A stretch of 30,407 bases of DNA from CAYGYG01 sp964354155 (GCA_964354155.1 CAYGYG010000031.1:1-30407); one strand, 5' to 3'. Shown: positions 15,191-23,322, counted from the stretch's first letter. Notes: a model not told the origin generated them from the letters alone. Numbers and translations are program-made.

Positions 15191-15602
15191 TACCGCAGGG
15201 TTCCTTTCGATTCGCTGATACGACCTATGTCTGCGTTCCTGTTAGTACATTCAGGGGCACAATTATCAACGCAGCTGGGAGAATCTCTGATTAATGCCCT
15301 GGTCATTTGGTTAGACCCACCTGACACAATCATAATTCGTCCAATCGCGCACCCTTCAACACCAGAGCCACCAGGGCGCTATGGCGGCTAACGGGCTCGG
15401 GGTAAACGAAGTGGCGGACGTGAACGGAGTTCACCGACGATATTTTGCTTATCGTTTCCGAAAAGCCCGCAGCAGTTTCGCGAACTATCAAACGACCAAT
15501 TCATCTCTGAGCAAAGCTGTTGAACGAACACAATAGTAGTCTATCATAAAGTGAGTGTCGTGCTTTTCCCGTGTTATGTGCCGTTTGCATTTTGTTCTTT
15601 GG
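15191..15602. other. 412-bp gap, no gene supported
   Basis: The gap lies between the convergent membrane-protein and AIPR genes. A perfect hairpin GTGAAC-GGA-GTTCAC is at 15420-15434. Base composition is mixed: a GC-richer patch at about 15385-15440 lies inside AT-richer flanks, consistent with patchwork insertion. A minus-strand open stretch (15118-15333) runs into the preceding gene and has no credible start signal. No tRNA, transposase remnant or attachment site is identified. Confidence 0.5.
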
Positions 15603-17336
15603 TTAGTCAGCTGACCAACGAGCAGAAAGAGAAGTCGCCGGAACTCTCATCAAATCGACCAGCGCTTTGCCGTTTGGGAAACCGGGCAACATACTCGCAA
15701 CCGTGCTGGCAACCAGCGTCTCACCCTGAAGGCTTGCTTTGTTCTTGAGCCAGTTTTGTGGACTGAAGACCCTTCCGCTTACTTGAGCTTGGTTTAATGC
15801 GTTCTGAAGTGCGTTCTCAACACAATTTGCAGCGAGAGGGAGAATGTCAAGGGGTGACTGAGCCGCTTTCATTGTGGCGCTGGGATCAACTACCAACGTT
15901 GGCTGCGTGTTAACACTGGCAAAAATAGCTGAAATTGAGAAGAGCACGTGGAATTTCACATTAGACTTGCTAGACTTTAGCACGTCATTAAGTGACAGGT
16001 TTGACCAAGCTTCGTCGATGGCGTTAAGCCAAGTTTGTAGGGCCAAAATTGATGCTGGATCATAACCAGTATGGAAGAGAGTTTTATAATACTCATCGAA
16101 CAGCTTTTTCTCGTTGTATGAAATGTTTGGTCGCTGGCAATGCCAAGCCATCATCATCTTTGCGAGAATTGCCGCATCGATAGTCTTGTTTGCATCCTTA
16201 TCAGCAGGACGCGCTTCTCCACGTTTGGTCATAAAGAAACCATCAGAATAGCGATTCTCAAAGGCTCTCTTAAGACCGACCATAACTTTGTCATTGCTTC
16301 TCAGATCCCGTGGCTTCACCGCGGTTTGAGAATTGGTGTTGATGCTAATTCGGTCTGCCAAAGCTCGTTCAGGAATTTCGTAAAATCGGAAAAGGATTTG
16401 TGCTTCCTTTGCATCATCGGTTCGGACCCGTTCTGACGCGGAATAGATGGTTGACAGCGATTGGCACCCGTTGACAACGCTCAGCCCTTTTACATAGAGG
16501 GTTTTCTTCTCAAGATTGAGTTCTGCAGAGTCGCATATAGCAGTGATTCCGTTATGATAGAAGAAGAAGTCTCTTACCCTCTCACCATTGATTGTAGCTT
16601 TCAAAGCTCTGTTGACTTTGTTGCTCGTGCCCAATGACTGGCGGACGTTCTTGCGGAAGAGTCTGCCGTCGGTGATTCCGGGAAAACGCAAGCATTCCTT
16701 TAGAGATAGAACAGTAAGTATTGTTAACGCACCGGCTAACTCGGTCACAAGGATCTTGGTTGGGTCGATATTAATAGTGTGTTCTAAGGACGGCAATTCC
16801 TGCGCTTCTGCTTCTGCGAGCCGAGTCTCTAAGACCTCTGTGTCGATCAAATGTAGGCTTGCAGTGAAGTCATCCGAGTCCTCAAATCGATCACTGAAGG
16901 CTTTGAGGTCTGCCCTAGCGGCCTCGGTAAGAGTGCCGGTGGTCAAAAGCTCGAAAACGACCTGATACTCATCGTCAAGAGCGTGTCTCACAGCTTCCAA
17001 CTTGCGTTGAAGCTTTTCGTTTGAGTCCTTTTGCAAGCTCTGAAGGTCCTGCAAACGAACCCAAGCGCCAAGAACTTCTCTGAGTGGCTCTGAATCCACT
17101 TGGTTCTCTGCAATGAACTTCCCTTGGATGATAATTACTCGCCGATCTTCGTCGTCAACTATGATGGCATCAATCTGTTTGTCATTTGCTCCATCGGTGA
17201 TGTCATCACGAGCCGCTATGGCATCCCTTAGAAGAACACGACGAAGATACCAAGCAACGAAACGTTGTCCGTCGTTTGGGAAGTTCTGTTGGTAATAAGG
17301 ATCATTCGAGACTTCTTGAAGAATCTGCTTAAGCAT
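15603..17336 (-). CDS. AIPR family (abortive phage resistance) protein
   Basis: A 577-aa protein of the AIPR family, named after abortive-infection phage resistance. The N-terminal third has a PD-(D/E)XK nuclease-like core: ANDKQIDAIIVDDEDRRVIIIQGKF supplies D56 and Q71-x-K73. The AIPR core follows, with VRQSLGTSNKVNRALKATI, DFFFYHNGITAICD, VKGLSVVNGCQSLSTI and RISINTNSQTAVKPRDLRSND. Length is normal and the frame is intact. The ATG at 17336 has AGGAGG seven bases upstream, but that site is in a hairpin, UAGGAG-gaa-CUCCUA, which ends on the A of the AUG. A 46-codon ORF ends on the site, so translation is probably coupled. Phage defence is inferred from the family. Confidence 0.88.
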   Translation of the reverse strand: MLKQILQEVSNDPYYQQNFPNDGQRFVAWYLRRVLLRDAIAARDDITDGANDKQIDAIIVDDEDRRVIIIQGKFIAENQVDSEPLREVLGAWVRLQDLQSLQKDSNEKLQRKLEAVRHALDDEYQVVFELLTTGTLTEAARADLKAFSDRFEDSDDFTASLHLIDTEVLETRLAEAEAQELPSLEHTINIDPTKILVTELAGALTILTVLSLKECLRFPGITDGRLFRKNVRQSLGTSNKVNRALKATINGERVRDFFFYHNGITAICDSAELNLEKKTLYVKGLSVVNGCQSLSTIYSASERVRTDDAKEAQILFRFYEIPERALADRISINTNSQTAVKPRDLRSNDKVMVGLKRAFENRYSDGFFMTKRGEARPADKDANKTIDAAILAKMMMAWHCQRPNISYNEKKLFDEYYKTLFHTGYDPASILALQTWLNAIDEAWSNLSLNDVLKSSKSNVKFHVLFSISAIFASVNTQPTLVVDPSATMKAAQSPLDILPLAANCVENALQNALNQAQVSGRVFSPQNWLKNKASLQGETLVASTVASMLPGFPNGKALVDLMRVPATSLSARWSAD

Positions 17337-17350
17337 AGGAGTTCCTCCTA
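17336..17350 (-). promoter_or_regulatory. Hairpin sequestering the AIPR ribosome site
   Basis: On the mRNA, UAGGAG (17350-17345) pairs with CUCCUA (17341-17336) around GAA. This hides the AGGAGG Shine-Dalgarno and touches the start codon. The small-ORF stop UAG forms the first three bases of the stem, so a terminating ribosome would open it. Confidence 0.65.
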
Positions 17351-17488
17351 GATGATAGTGAAGTCAATAGAAATGCAAATGGCATATAACTCGTTCATAT
17401 CCGAAGTCAGTTCGGATATCCTTCCAAATTGGGGGTATAGACGAACTGCTTTCAGATATGTTCTCTTCCTACTGAAGTTTCTTGCCAT
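17348..17488 (-). CDS. 46-aa small protein upstream of and coupled to AIPR
   Basis: ATG at 17488, with AAAGGG seven bases upstream (17501-17496), opens MARNFSRKRTYLKAVRLYPQ, then FGRISELTSDMNELYAICIS and IDFTII before TAG at 17350-17348. The first 16 residues are strongly basic (four R, two K); the rest is mixed and mildly hydrophobic. No family is recognised. The stop overlaps the AIPR Shine-Dalgarno, and both genes follow the promoter at 17596-17623. It could be a leader that meters AIPR translation, or a small partner or inhibitor. An ordinary ribosome site and an uninterrupted frame favour translation. Confidence 0.65.
   Translation of the reverse strand: MARNFSRKRTYLKAVRLYPQFGRISELTSDMNELYAICISIDFTII
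17397..17419. other. 9-bp perfect inverted repeat inside the small ORF
   Basis: ATATCCGAA (17397-17405) and TTCGGATAT (17411-17419) are separated by five bases. The pair lies within the 46-codon ORF, ~47 nt before the AIPR ribosome site. It could form an mRNA hairpin that opens or closes with ribosome position, or act as a protein-binding site. Confidence 0.5.
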
Positions 17489-17571
17489 TTCTAATCCCTT
17501 TCAATTTGCCTAATACCCAAGTGGAAACTATCATTTTAATCAAAAACGAAGCTCAAATATGCTGCAAATCC

Positions 17572-17608
17572 TTGCACTACGTCCCCCATAGGGACATTAT
17601 AAGTGCAA
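17572..17608. promoter_or_regulatory. Nested palindromes over the AIPR-operon start site
   Basis: TTGCACT (17572-17578) and AGTGCAA (17602-17608) are a perfect 7-bp inverted repeat. It encloses GTCCC (17581-17585)/GGGAC (17591-17595). The predicted start (~17589) is at the centre, and the -10 box abuts the outer arm. The layout fits a repressor operator. Confidence 0.5.
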
Positions 17609-17623
17609 ACTTAACATTGTCAA
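17596..17623 (-). promoter_or_regulatory. AIPR-operon promoter, TTGACA-N16-TATAAT
   Basis: On the minus strand, perfect hexamers are at 17623-17618 (TTGACA) and 17601-17596 (TATAAT), spacer 16 bp. The predicted start near 17589 leaves ~100 nt before the small ORF and ~250 nt before AIPR. Confidence 0.85.
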
Positions 17624-17679
17624 TAGGAACCCAGGCCGCCGGCGGTTGAGCGGCTTTCGTTGACGTGATTCCCTGTTGC

Positions 17680-20352
17680 CTATCTCACCAAGACGATCTT
17701 GCGGTTGAACTGCTTCTCCAGCGCTTCCATGCGCAGGAAATAGACGCCGCTGGCCAGGGGCCGTTTTCTATCGTCATCGCCACACCAGACAAAACTATGG
17801 ATGCCGGACGGCAGTGCACGGTTGCAGATGGTCTTAACCTTCCGCCCGGTTACGTCATAGACGATTAGCTTGACCCGAGCCTTGGTCGGGATGGCATAGC
17901 TGATCAAGGTTGTCCGCGAGAAGGGATTGGGTCGATTCGGCGCCAAGAACAGGCTTTTGGTCAGCGCGGCCAATTCCTCAATGCTGACCAAGGGCCGGAA
18001 CCGGTAGACATTACCGTCCACCGGCGGGCGGATCGGTCTGGAAATGATGCGCCAAGAGTCGCCGACGCCGGGCGGAATCGTGATGGGCATGAACTGATTG
18101 AGGTAAAGGTATGCCCCGCAGACATAGAGACGGGTATGGTAGTTCAGAACAAGGGTGTCACTTGGTTCCTTGAATCGTACCGTACTGAAGCACCAGCCGT
18201 CTCCCTTATCGACGCTAGCCAGCTCATACTCTCGAAAGGGCTTGTAGGGTATCGGAATGCTGTAGTCTTGGTCCAGGATGTCGATTGACAGGGCGCCGCT
18301 TGCGGTCCGTATCCAACGTACACGGTAGTTGCTTCCTCGAAAGGCCCACCGACCGTAGGAGGAAGTGGTGTGTTCAGCTCTTAGTAACGACTCTGGATAG
18401 ACACCCGACAGCACCAATGCGGTGTCGAAAGCGAAATAAGATGGCGTCACCCAGTCATGGCTTCGAGTTTCTATCGAGAAACCGTCGATGATGGGGCTGA
18501 AGTCTTTCATCCTGAATCGATGCCGGGAGACTGTGTCCCATTGATAGCCGTTCAGGGATAGATGGTGATGGTTGAGTACGGTGTCCGTGGTATTGGAGTC
18601 GATGATGGAGTATATGTAGTCGGGCATAACGTCATTTTCTATGAAGAATCCGGGTTTGTCAAAGGCGAGCAGATAGGTATGACTCGTAATCTGTTCAGGA
18701 TGATGGATGTACATATGCAGGGCGGTGAGGCTGTCAATACCCTGCCGTCTGATTACGCCGCCGCCCGAAATCCGATTGTATACGTAACAACTGCACGAAT
18801 CGGCGGATGTAAACGTTCCATCGTACGTGGTGATCTTGACCCAGGATTTGCCATTCTGATACCGTCTTGAGTCCCAGTCATATTCTCGGTCATTCGGCTC
18901 ATTGAGCGCCAGCGCCTGCCAGCCGCCGACCGAACTTTTCAAATAGATATTGATCAACAGACTGTCACGCAGTTCGGGGTCGCGTGCAAACCATCTAATC
19001 TTGTATATACTGCCCAGTGACTCACCGCTTGGGCTGAACAGACGCACAAAGGGCCGTCCTTGCCCGGGCCAGTTGTTGATGCTGAAGGATGAATCCGACA
19101 CATCACTCGTCACAAGCAGTGAGTCGCGCGCCGTGACCTTTAACAGAAGACCTGATCCGTCAGTGTGGCTCAAGGTGTTCCAACGCACTGAATCGGTGTT
19201 AGGCAGGCTGACGAAAAGGGTCTCCCAGGATCGACCCAGGTCCGGGGACAGCAGAACATCGATCAATACCGGTAACCCGGAGCCGCTCTGCGCGCGCCAC
19301 TTGAGCCATTGGTACTCGGATATGTACTCGCCGCCGTTGGGTACGACCACGGTCACCTGGTGAGCCGGGAACTGATGGTCGTAGTACCACTGCGCCCAGT
19401 CCGCCTTCCGTCTCATATCCAGCGAATCCGTGGTTGCGATGAGTGCCCAGCAAACTTTCAGGCTTTCACGCGGAGCAAGGTCGTTTGGTCCGGCCGAAAT
19501 AACAAACCTCTGATCACTATTGCCGGGGCATATGCTGTCAAAGGGCAGATACTGCCCATTGCGGTAATCGTAGCCGGCCATAGTCAGGTACCGGGCCGTA
19601 TCCGCGGCAGGATCGAAGGCGATATTGAATGCTTTGAAAGAACTGAATCGTTGCGGCGACAGGAGTTTCACCGCACAGAAACATGCGTTGGGGTTGCCGC
19701 TCCGGTCGTAAACAAATCCCATGCGCCGGGCAAGATCGAGCCCATAGAGGTCATCGGTCGCCTGCCCCTCGATGTCCGGGTCGATAGCGATTGATGAATA
19801 GAATTGTCTGATCGCGTAGTTGGTGTCGTTTACGATTGCGTATTCGAAGAACACCACTCTGCTTGCGTTGCCGAAAGTCCAGGTGTAGGTACGTTGAAGG
19901 ATGCTGACCCCTAATGGTCGCCGCGACCTGCGCACCGGTATTGAGTCTATCCAGTGGCGCATTGTGTCAAAATCGTTAAAGACACACCAGCCGTCCTGCT
20001 CAGAACGAGGGCTAACCGGGAAATGCGGCTCGGTGCTCAGATAAAGGTGCTCGGTTGTGTCTGTGTAGCCGGGCTCATTGGGCAGCAGGCCAGGCACGAG
20101 TTCACCTAACCCCTTCTGTGGGCAGTACCCGACCGACACCACCGTGTCCCCATTTGGCCTGATCCCACCGACCCAGACGCCGCCCCCATATACCATAACG
20201 TGTCCTGGCGGGCACTGTCCCCAGCCGCCCCGGGCGAACACCCCGAAATTGGACAATCTCAAATACCAGTCGTTCTTATCATGATACCGGGTTTCATCCC
20301 AGATTCCAAAGGCGGTGGTTGCGAAAATGGTAAGAACAATAAGATTCCTCAC
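17680..20352 (-). CDS. Secreted Ig-like surface protein with C-terminal sorting domain
   Basis: An 890-aa exported protein. The signal peptide is MRNLIVLTIFATTAFG (cleavage ~16). An unrecognised N-terminal region (~17-345) holds GGVWVGGIRPNGD and several Cys. A KNH-type Ig-like domain follows (~346-450: VVVPNGGEYISEYQWLKW, then LSPDLGRSWETL), and a second similar segment begins RPFVRLFSPSGESL. The C-terminal ~85 residues are a type-A/FlgD-like sorting module (PNRPNPFSRTTLISY, VYDVTGRKVKT, ASGVYFLRM, KIVLVR). It starts with GTG at 20352 behind AAGGAGG. It is transcribed alone from the promoter at 20389-20416, since the permease gene upstream has its own. The ligand or substrate is unknown. Confidence 0.82.
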   Translation of the reverse strand: MRNLIVLTIFATTAFGIWDETRYHDKNDWYLRLSNFGVFARGGWGQCPPGHVMVYGGGVWVGGIRPNGDTVVSVGYCPQKGLGELVPGLLPNEPGYTDTTEHLYLSTEPHFPVSPRSEQDGWCVFNDFDTMRHWIDSIPVRRSRRPLGVSILQRTYTWTFGNASRVVFFEYAIVNDTNYAIRQFYSSIAIDPDIEGQATDDLYGLDLARRMGFVYDRSGNPNACFCAVKLLSPQRFSSFKAFNIAFDPAADTARYLTMAGYDYRNGQYLPFDSICPGNSDQRFVISAGPNDLAPRESLKVCWALIATTDSLDMRRKADWAQWYYDHQFPAHQVTVVVPNGGEYISEYQWLKWRAQSGSGLPVLIDVLLSPDLGRSWETLFVSLPNTDSVRWNTLSHTDGSGLLLKVTARDSLLVTSDVSDSSFSINNWPGQGRPFVRLFSPSGESLGSIYKIRWFARDPELRDSLLINIYLKSSVGGWQALALNEPNDREYDWDSRRYQNGKSWVKITTYDGTFTSADSCSCYVYNRISGGGVIRRQGIDSLTALHMYIHHPEQITSHTYLLAFDKPGFFIENDVMPDYIYSIIDSNTTDTVLNHHHLSLNGYQWDTVSRHRFRMKDFSPIIDGFSIETRSHDWVTPSYFAFDTALVLSGVYPESLLRAEHTTSSYGRWAFRGSNYRVRWIRTASGALSIDILDQDYSIPIPYKPFREYELASVDKGDGWCFSTVRFKEPSDTLVLNYHTRLYVCGAYLYLNQFMPITIPPGVGDSWRIISRPIRPPVDGNVYRFRPLVSIEELAALTKSLFLAPNRPNPFSRTTLISYAIPTKARVKLIVYDVTGRKVKTICNRALPSGIHSFVWCGDDDRKRPLASGVYFLRMEALEKQFNRKIVLVR

Positions 20353-20388
20353 AAAGCCTCCTTATTAATACATCATTCCCATACACGA

Positions 20389-20416
20389 CTTATACATGAA
20401 AACTTAAAGATGTCAA
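20389..20416 (-). promoter_or_regulatory. Promoter of the 890-aa gene, TTGACA-N16-TATAAG
   Basis: On the minus strand TTGACA is at 20416-20411 and TATAAG at 20394-20389, spacer 16 bp. The predicted start near 20382 gives a 30-nt leader with a normal Shine-Dalgarno. Confidence 0.75.
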
Positions 20417-20521
20417 GGGATTTCTGGGCGGGCACGAGAACGATACGCCTGTTTCAATTACGTGACGACCGTCAGCAGAGTGAAACAGGTGCGAGATGAG
20501 GGGTGTTTGTCGGGCTTGGCC

Positions 20522-21664
20522 TTATGCCTCGGGCGGCAGGCGGTTTTCGTAAGCCAGTATCTCCCGGATGATGATCGCGGCCGGGATCGAGATTACCAGA
20601 CCCCAGACGCCGAACAAGGCACTGCCGAAAAGCAGGGCAAAGATCACGGTCAGCGGATGCAGTCGCGAGGCGCTGCCGATGATCTTGGGAGTCAAGAAGA
20701 GGCCTTCGAAAATCGATTCGCCGATGTAGACGGCCAGGACCTTGATGAGCGCGGCGGCGATATTCGGGCTGGTCAGGGCAACCAGCAGTGCCGGAATGAT
20801 ACTAAGATAGAAGCCGATGGTCGGAATGAAATTGGCCAGTCCGGCGATGATGCCGAGAAAGATGTAGTACTTAATACCCAGAATGAAGAGGAGGCAGCCG
20901 GTAAGGCAGCCCACGATAAGGCAGAGCAGGACTTCGGCGCGGAAGAATTCACTCAAGCCCCGGTCAAGGCGCGTCAGGATCGCCTGGGCCCGTTCCTTCT
21001 GATCGGGCGGAACAAAGAAATAGAACCACTTCACGATTTTCTCTCCGTCAACCAGGAAGTAGTAAGCGGCCATTGGCGTCAAGACCACGTAGAAGACGAG
21101 CTGAAAGGTTGTACCCACCCCCTTACCCAGATTGGCGATCAACCCTCGGATCACGCCGTCGAAATTCTGGCTCAAGGGGGCCAGGCTGAAATCGAGTCCA
21201 AGTTCTTTGAGCTGATTTAGGAATGATTCAACGGCGTGATAGATATGCGGTATCGGTTGGGAAAGCGTGGCGAGAAGATTCTTCGTCTCGTTCACGAAAG
21301 GCGGGATAATCCGGATCAGTAAGTAGATGAGCGCGGTCCAGACGAGAACCACTACGGCGGCGGACGCGACCGGTTTTGAGATGCGGATCCGATTCAACTG
21401 CCGGACAATGGGGTCGAGAATATAGGCCAAGATTATCGCCGCGACAAAGGGGATAAAGACCGACTGGTAGCGGACAAAAAAGTACAGGACGATGACCAGG
21501 ATGTCGAAGCGGTAGAGGGTGCTGGCCAGGCGGCCCTTGCCCCGGACCTGGTGTAGCACCAGCAGTCCGACCAACAGAAGCCAGACCGGAGAGAACAGAT
21601 TCCTGGTCAGGACGAGGAAAGCACCGATCAGGATCGTGGCCACGACAACCAGTGCGTCGATCAT
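20522..21664 (-). CDS. AI-2E family transporter (permease)
   Basis: A 380-aa polytopic inner-membrane protein of the AI-2E/PerM family, whose members export diverse small molecules or move ions. The substrate here cannot be predicted. About eight hydrophobic helices are visible. They include two N-terminal ones (~4-40) before the family core that starts FIPFVAAIILAYILDPIVRQL, then FYVVLTPMAAYYFLVDGEKI, FILGIKYYIFLGIIAGLANFIPTIG and the terminal PLTVIFALLFGSALFGVWGLVISIPAAIIIREIL. The ATG at 21664 coincides with the predicted transcription start of the promoter at 21671-21698, so the mRNA should be leaderless. It sits alone between surface-protein genes. Confidence 0.9.
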   Translation of the reverse strand: MIDALVVVATILIGAFLVLTRNLFSPVWLLLVGLLVLHQVRGKGRLASTLYRFDILVIVLYFFVRYQSVFIPFVAAIILAYILDPIVRQLNRIRISKPVASAAVVVLVWTALIYLLIRIIPPFVNETKNLLATLSQPIPHIYHAVESFLNQLKELGLDFSLAPLSQNFDGVIRGLIANLGKGVGTTFQLVFYVVLTPMAAYYFLVDGEKIVKWFYFFVPPDQKERAQAILTRLDRGLSEFFRAEVLLCLIVGCLTGCLLFILGIKYYIFLGIIAGLANFIPTIGFYLSIIPALLVALTSPNIAAALIKVLAVYIGESIFEGLFLTPKIIGSASRLHPLTVIFALLFGSALFGVWGLVISIPAAIIIREILAYENRLPPEA

Positions 21665-21670
21665 TGTATG

Positions 21671-21698
21671 ATTATATGCTGTCCAAAGGCCCAGTCAA
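21671..21698 (-). promoter_or_regulatory. Permease-gene promoter, TTGACT-N16-TATAAT
   Basis: On the minus strand TTGACT is at 21698-21693 and TATAAT at 21676-21671, spacer 16 bp. Position +1 falls on 21664, the A of the ATG. Confidence 0.8.
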
Positions 21699-21792
21699 GC
21701 GTTTTACTCATTCTAGTGAGACCTTATTGGTTAAAATCGAGATTCTTCACTCTACGGGACACAGGATGACAGAGTCCTATGTTCAATGTAGT

Positions 21793-21810
21793 CGCACCCT
21801 TCAGGGTGCG
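21793..21810 (-). terminator. Hairpin directly after the propeller-gene stop
   Basis: CGCACCC (21793-21799) and GGGTGCG (21804-21810) pair perfectly around a four-base loop, starting on the base after the stop codon of the gene ending at 21811. There is no U-run on the minus-strand transcript, so it may protect the 3' end rather than terminate. Confidence 0.5.
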
Positions 21811-23214
21811 TCATCTTCGGATGATAAGTTTCTTGGTGAGGTGATAATCTCCGGCGCCTGCGGAGAGGAAGTAGACGCCCGCCGGCAGGTGTCTCAGATT
21901 GACCGTGGCCGACCGGCGGCGACCGAGGATGACGACTTTGTCGAGCACCTTGCGGCCATTGATATTGTAGAGCGCCACCCGCGACTCGGTACGTGTTGAA
22001 TCATCGAAGGCAATCTTTACGAAGTCCGCCGCCGGATTCGGTGATAGGGACAGCTTCGATCGATGACGACGCTTCACGGCAATCGGCTCTTCTACACCGG
22101 TGGTCGCGCCCCGTTTGTAGTAGATCTCCTCGTTGCCGTCCCGGAAGTCAGTCCAGAGGATATGGGGAATACAGGAATCGTCAGTGCAGACAAACGGCTC
22201 ATAGGAATGACCTGAGGCATTGGTTACTCTAATGTCCGGCCCCCAGGCCGCACCATCATAATGCTTGTAGTAGACCTCACTCTGGCCGTGCCGGTAATCA
22301 GCCCAAACCAAGTGCAGACGGTCCTGCCTGTCAACTGCAAGATACGGGTGTTCCTTGATATAGTCAACACTGACCAGCAAAGTCTCGGGTTCCCATGCCG
22401 TGCCGTTGTGTCTCTTATAGAAAAGATCCCAGGTGCCGTACCGGAAGTCCTGCCAGACTATGTGAATTCGGCTCCGGGAATCCATGGCCATGGTTGGATA
22501 GATGGAGGACTCGAAGCAGTTGGTGAGCATTGTCTCCGGTTCCCAGAAACTGCCGTTATATCGTTTGTAATACAGCTCATAGTTGCCGGTCGTATCGTCC
22601 GCCCAGACGAGATGCAAGTTGCCTTTCAAGTCAGGAACAATGACCGGTCTTGCCCAGGATTTTGCATCACCACCTTTAAGGCGGGCCAGCAATGTTTCTC
22701 TTTCCCAGAAGAGGCCGTTGAACCTCTTGTAGTACAGTCGGGCGGGGTAAGTTACTTGGGAGTAGACAACATGGAGCTTGTTGGTTGAATCGACGGCCAG
22801 CGAAGGATACTGGTAGGGTGACGTATCAGTAAGATTGGTGTCTCGGGACCAGGCCGCCCTGTCCCATTTCTTGTAGAACATACGATCGCATACCCAACTG
22901 CCGATTGTCCGATTGTCTTCGAAGACGAGGTGAAGATTATCACTCGTATCGACCGCCAGTGAAGAGAACTGGGACCTGTGTACGTCGACCCCAGTGACCA
23001 ACAGCGTTTCAGGCAACCAGCTAGACCCCTCGTGACGCCGATAATAGACACGCCATCTGGGTATAGAAGATGACCAGACCACATGTATGTTGCCGCGGCC
23101 ATCGGCGACGATGTTCCGACAGGGGTTTGGGTCGGTCCGGTCGATCAACGGACGATCGGTGAGCCGGAAGTCCGGACCCCATTGAGCAACAAGGAAGAAG
23201 AGTAAGAGCGTCAT
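21811..23214 (-). CDS. Secreted seven-repeat beta-propeller protein with sorting domain
   Basis: A 467-aa protein with a short hydrophobic leader (MTLLLFFLVAQWG) lacking the usual basic start. Seven repeats of ~50 residues follow, each with a core like LHLVWAD: IHVVWSS, LHLVFED, LHVVYSQ, LHLVWAD, IHIVWQD, LHLVWAD and PHILWTD. Most are followed by a YYK(R)-x-(N/D)G-x-xWxPET motif. This is the pattern of a seven-bladed propeller of sialidase-like fold, but no catalytic set is evident. The tail from LSLSPNPAADFVKI to KKLIIRR is a sorting domain. The ATG at 23214 has AAGGAG five bases upstream. No promoter of the common type is found in front; palindromic repeats lie upstream instead. Confidence 0.82.
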   Translation of the reverse strand: MTLLLFFLVAQWGPDFRLTDRPLIDRTDPNPCRNIVADGRGNIHVVWSSSIPRWRVYYRRHEGSSWLPETLLVTGVDVHRSQFSSLAVDTSDNLHLVFEDNRTIGSWVCDRMFYKKWDRAAWSRDTNLTDTSPYQYPSLAVDSTNKLHVVYSQVTYPARLYYKRFNGLFWERETLLARLKGGDAKSWARPVIVPDLKGNLHLVWADDTTGNYELYYKRYNGSFWEPETMLTNCFESSIYPTMAMDSRSRIHIVWQDFRYGTWDLFYKRHNGTAWEPETLLVSVDYIKEHPYLAVDRQDRLHLVWADYRHGQSEVYYKHYDGAAWGPDIRVTNASGHSYEPFVCTDDSCIPHILWTDFRDGNEEIYYKRGATTGVEEPIAVKRRHRSKLSLSPNPAADFVKIAFDDSTRTESRVALYNINGRKVLDKVVILGRRRSATVNLRHLPAGVYFLSAGAGDYHLTKKLIIRR

Positions 23215-23235
23215 CGTCTCTCCTTGCAGAATCCG

Positions 23236-23305
23236 GTCATCGCGAGACCCAAGTCTGCTGAAAGTCTCGAGGCCGTCGAGAGGCCGAGGGGCGTGGCGAT
23301 CTCAT
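23236..23305. repeat. Degenerate copy of the GTCATTGCGAG palindromic element
   Basis: GTCATCGCGAG at 23236-23246 and GCGATCTCAT at 23296-23305 correspond to the first half of the element at 23827-23921 (GTCATTGCGAG ... GCAATCTCAT). The sequence between them is diverged. Confidence 0.5.
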
Positions 23306-23322
23306 CCCTTCCCGCTTGCCTG

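Noticed and set aside
15118..15333. 71-codon minus frame in the accessory island
   Set aside because: It overlaps the end of the membrane-protein gene, has no Shine-Dalgarno and shows no protein features.
20462..21220. Hydrophilic 252-codon plus frame over the permease gene
   Set aside because: Its Asp/Glu/Gln-rich composition is the complement of hydrophobic permease codons; no start signal.
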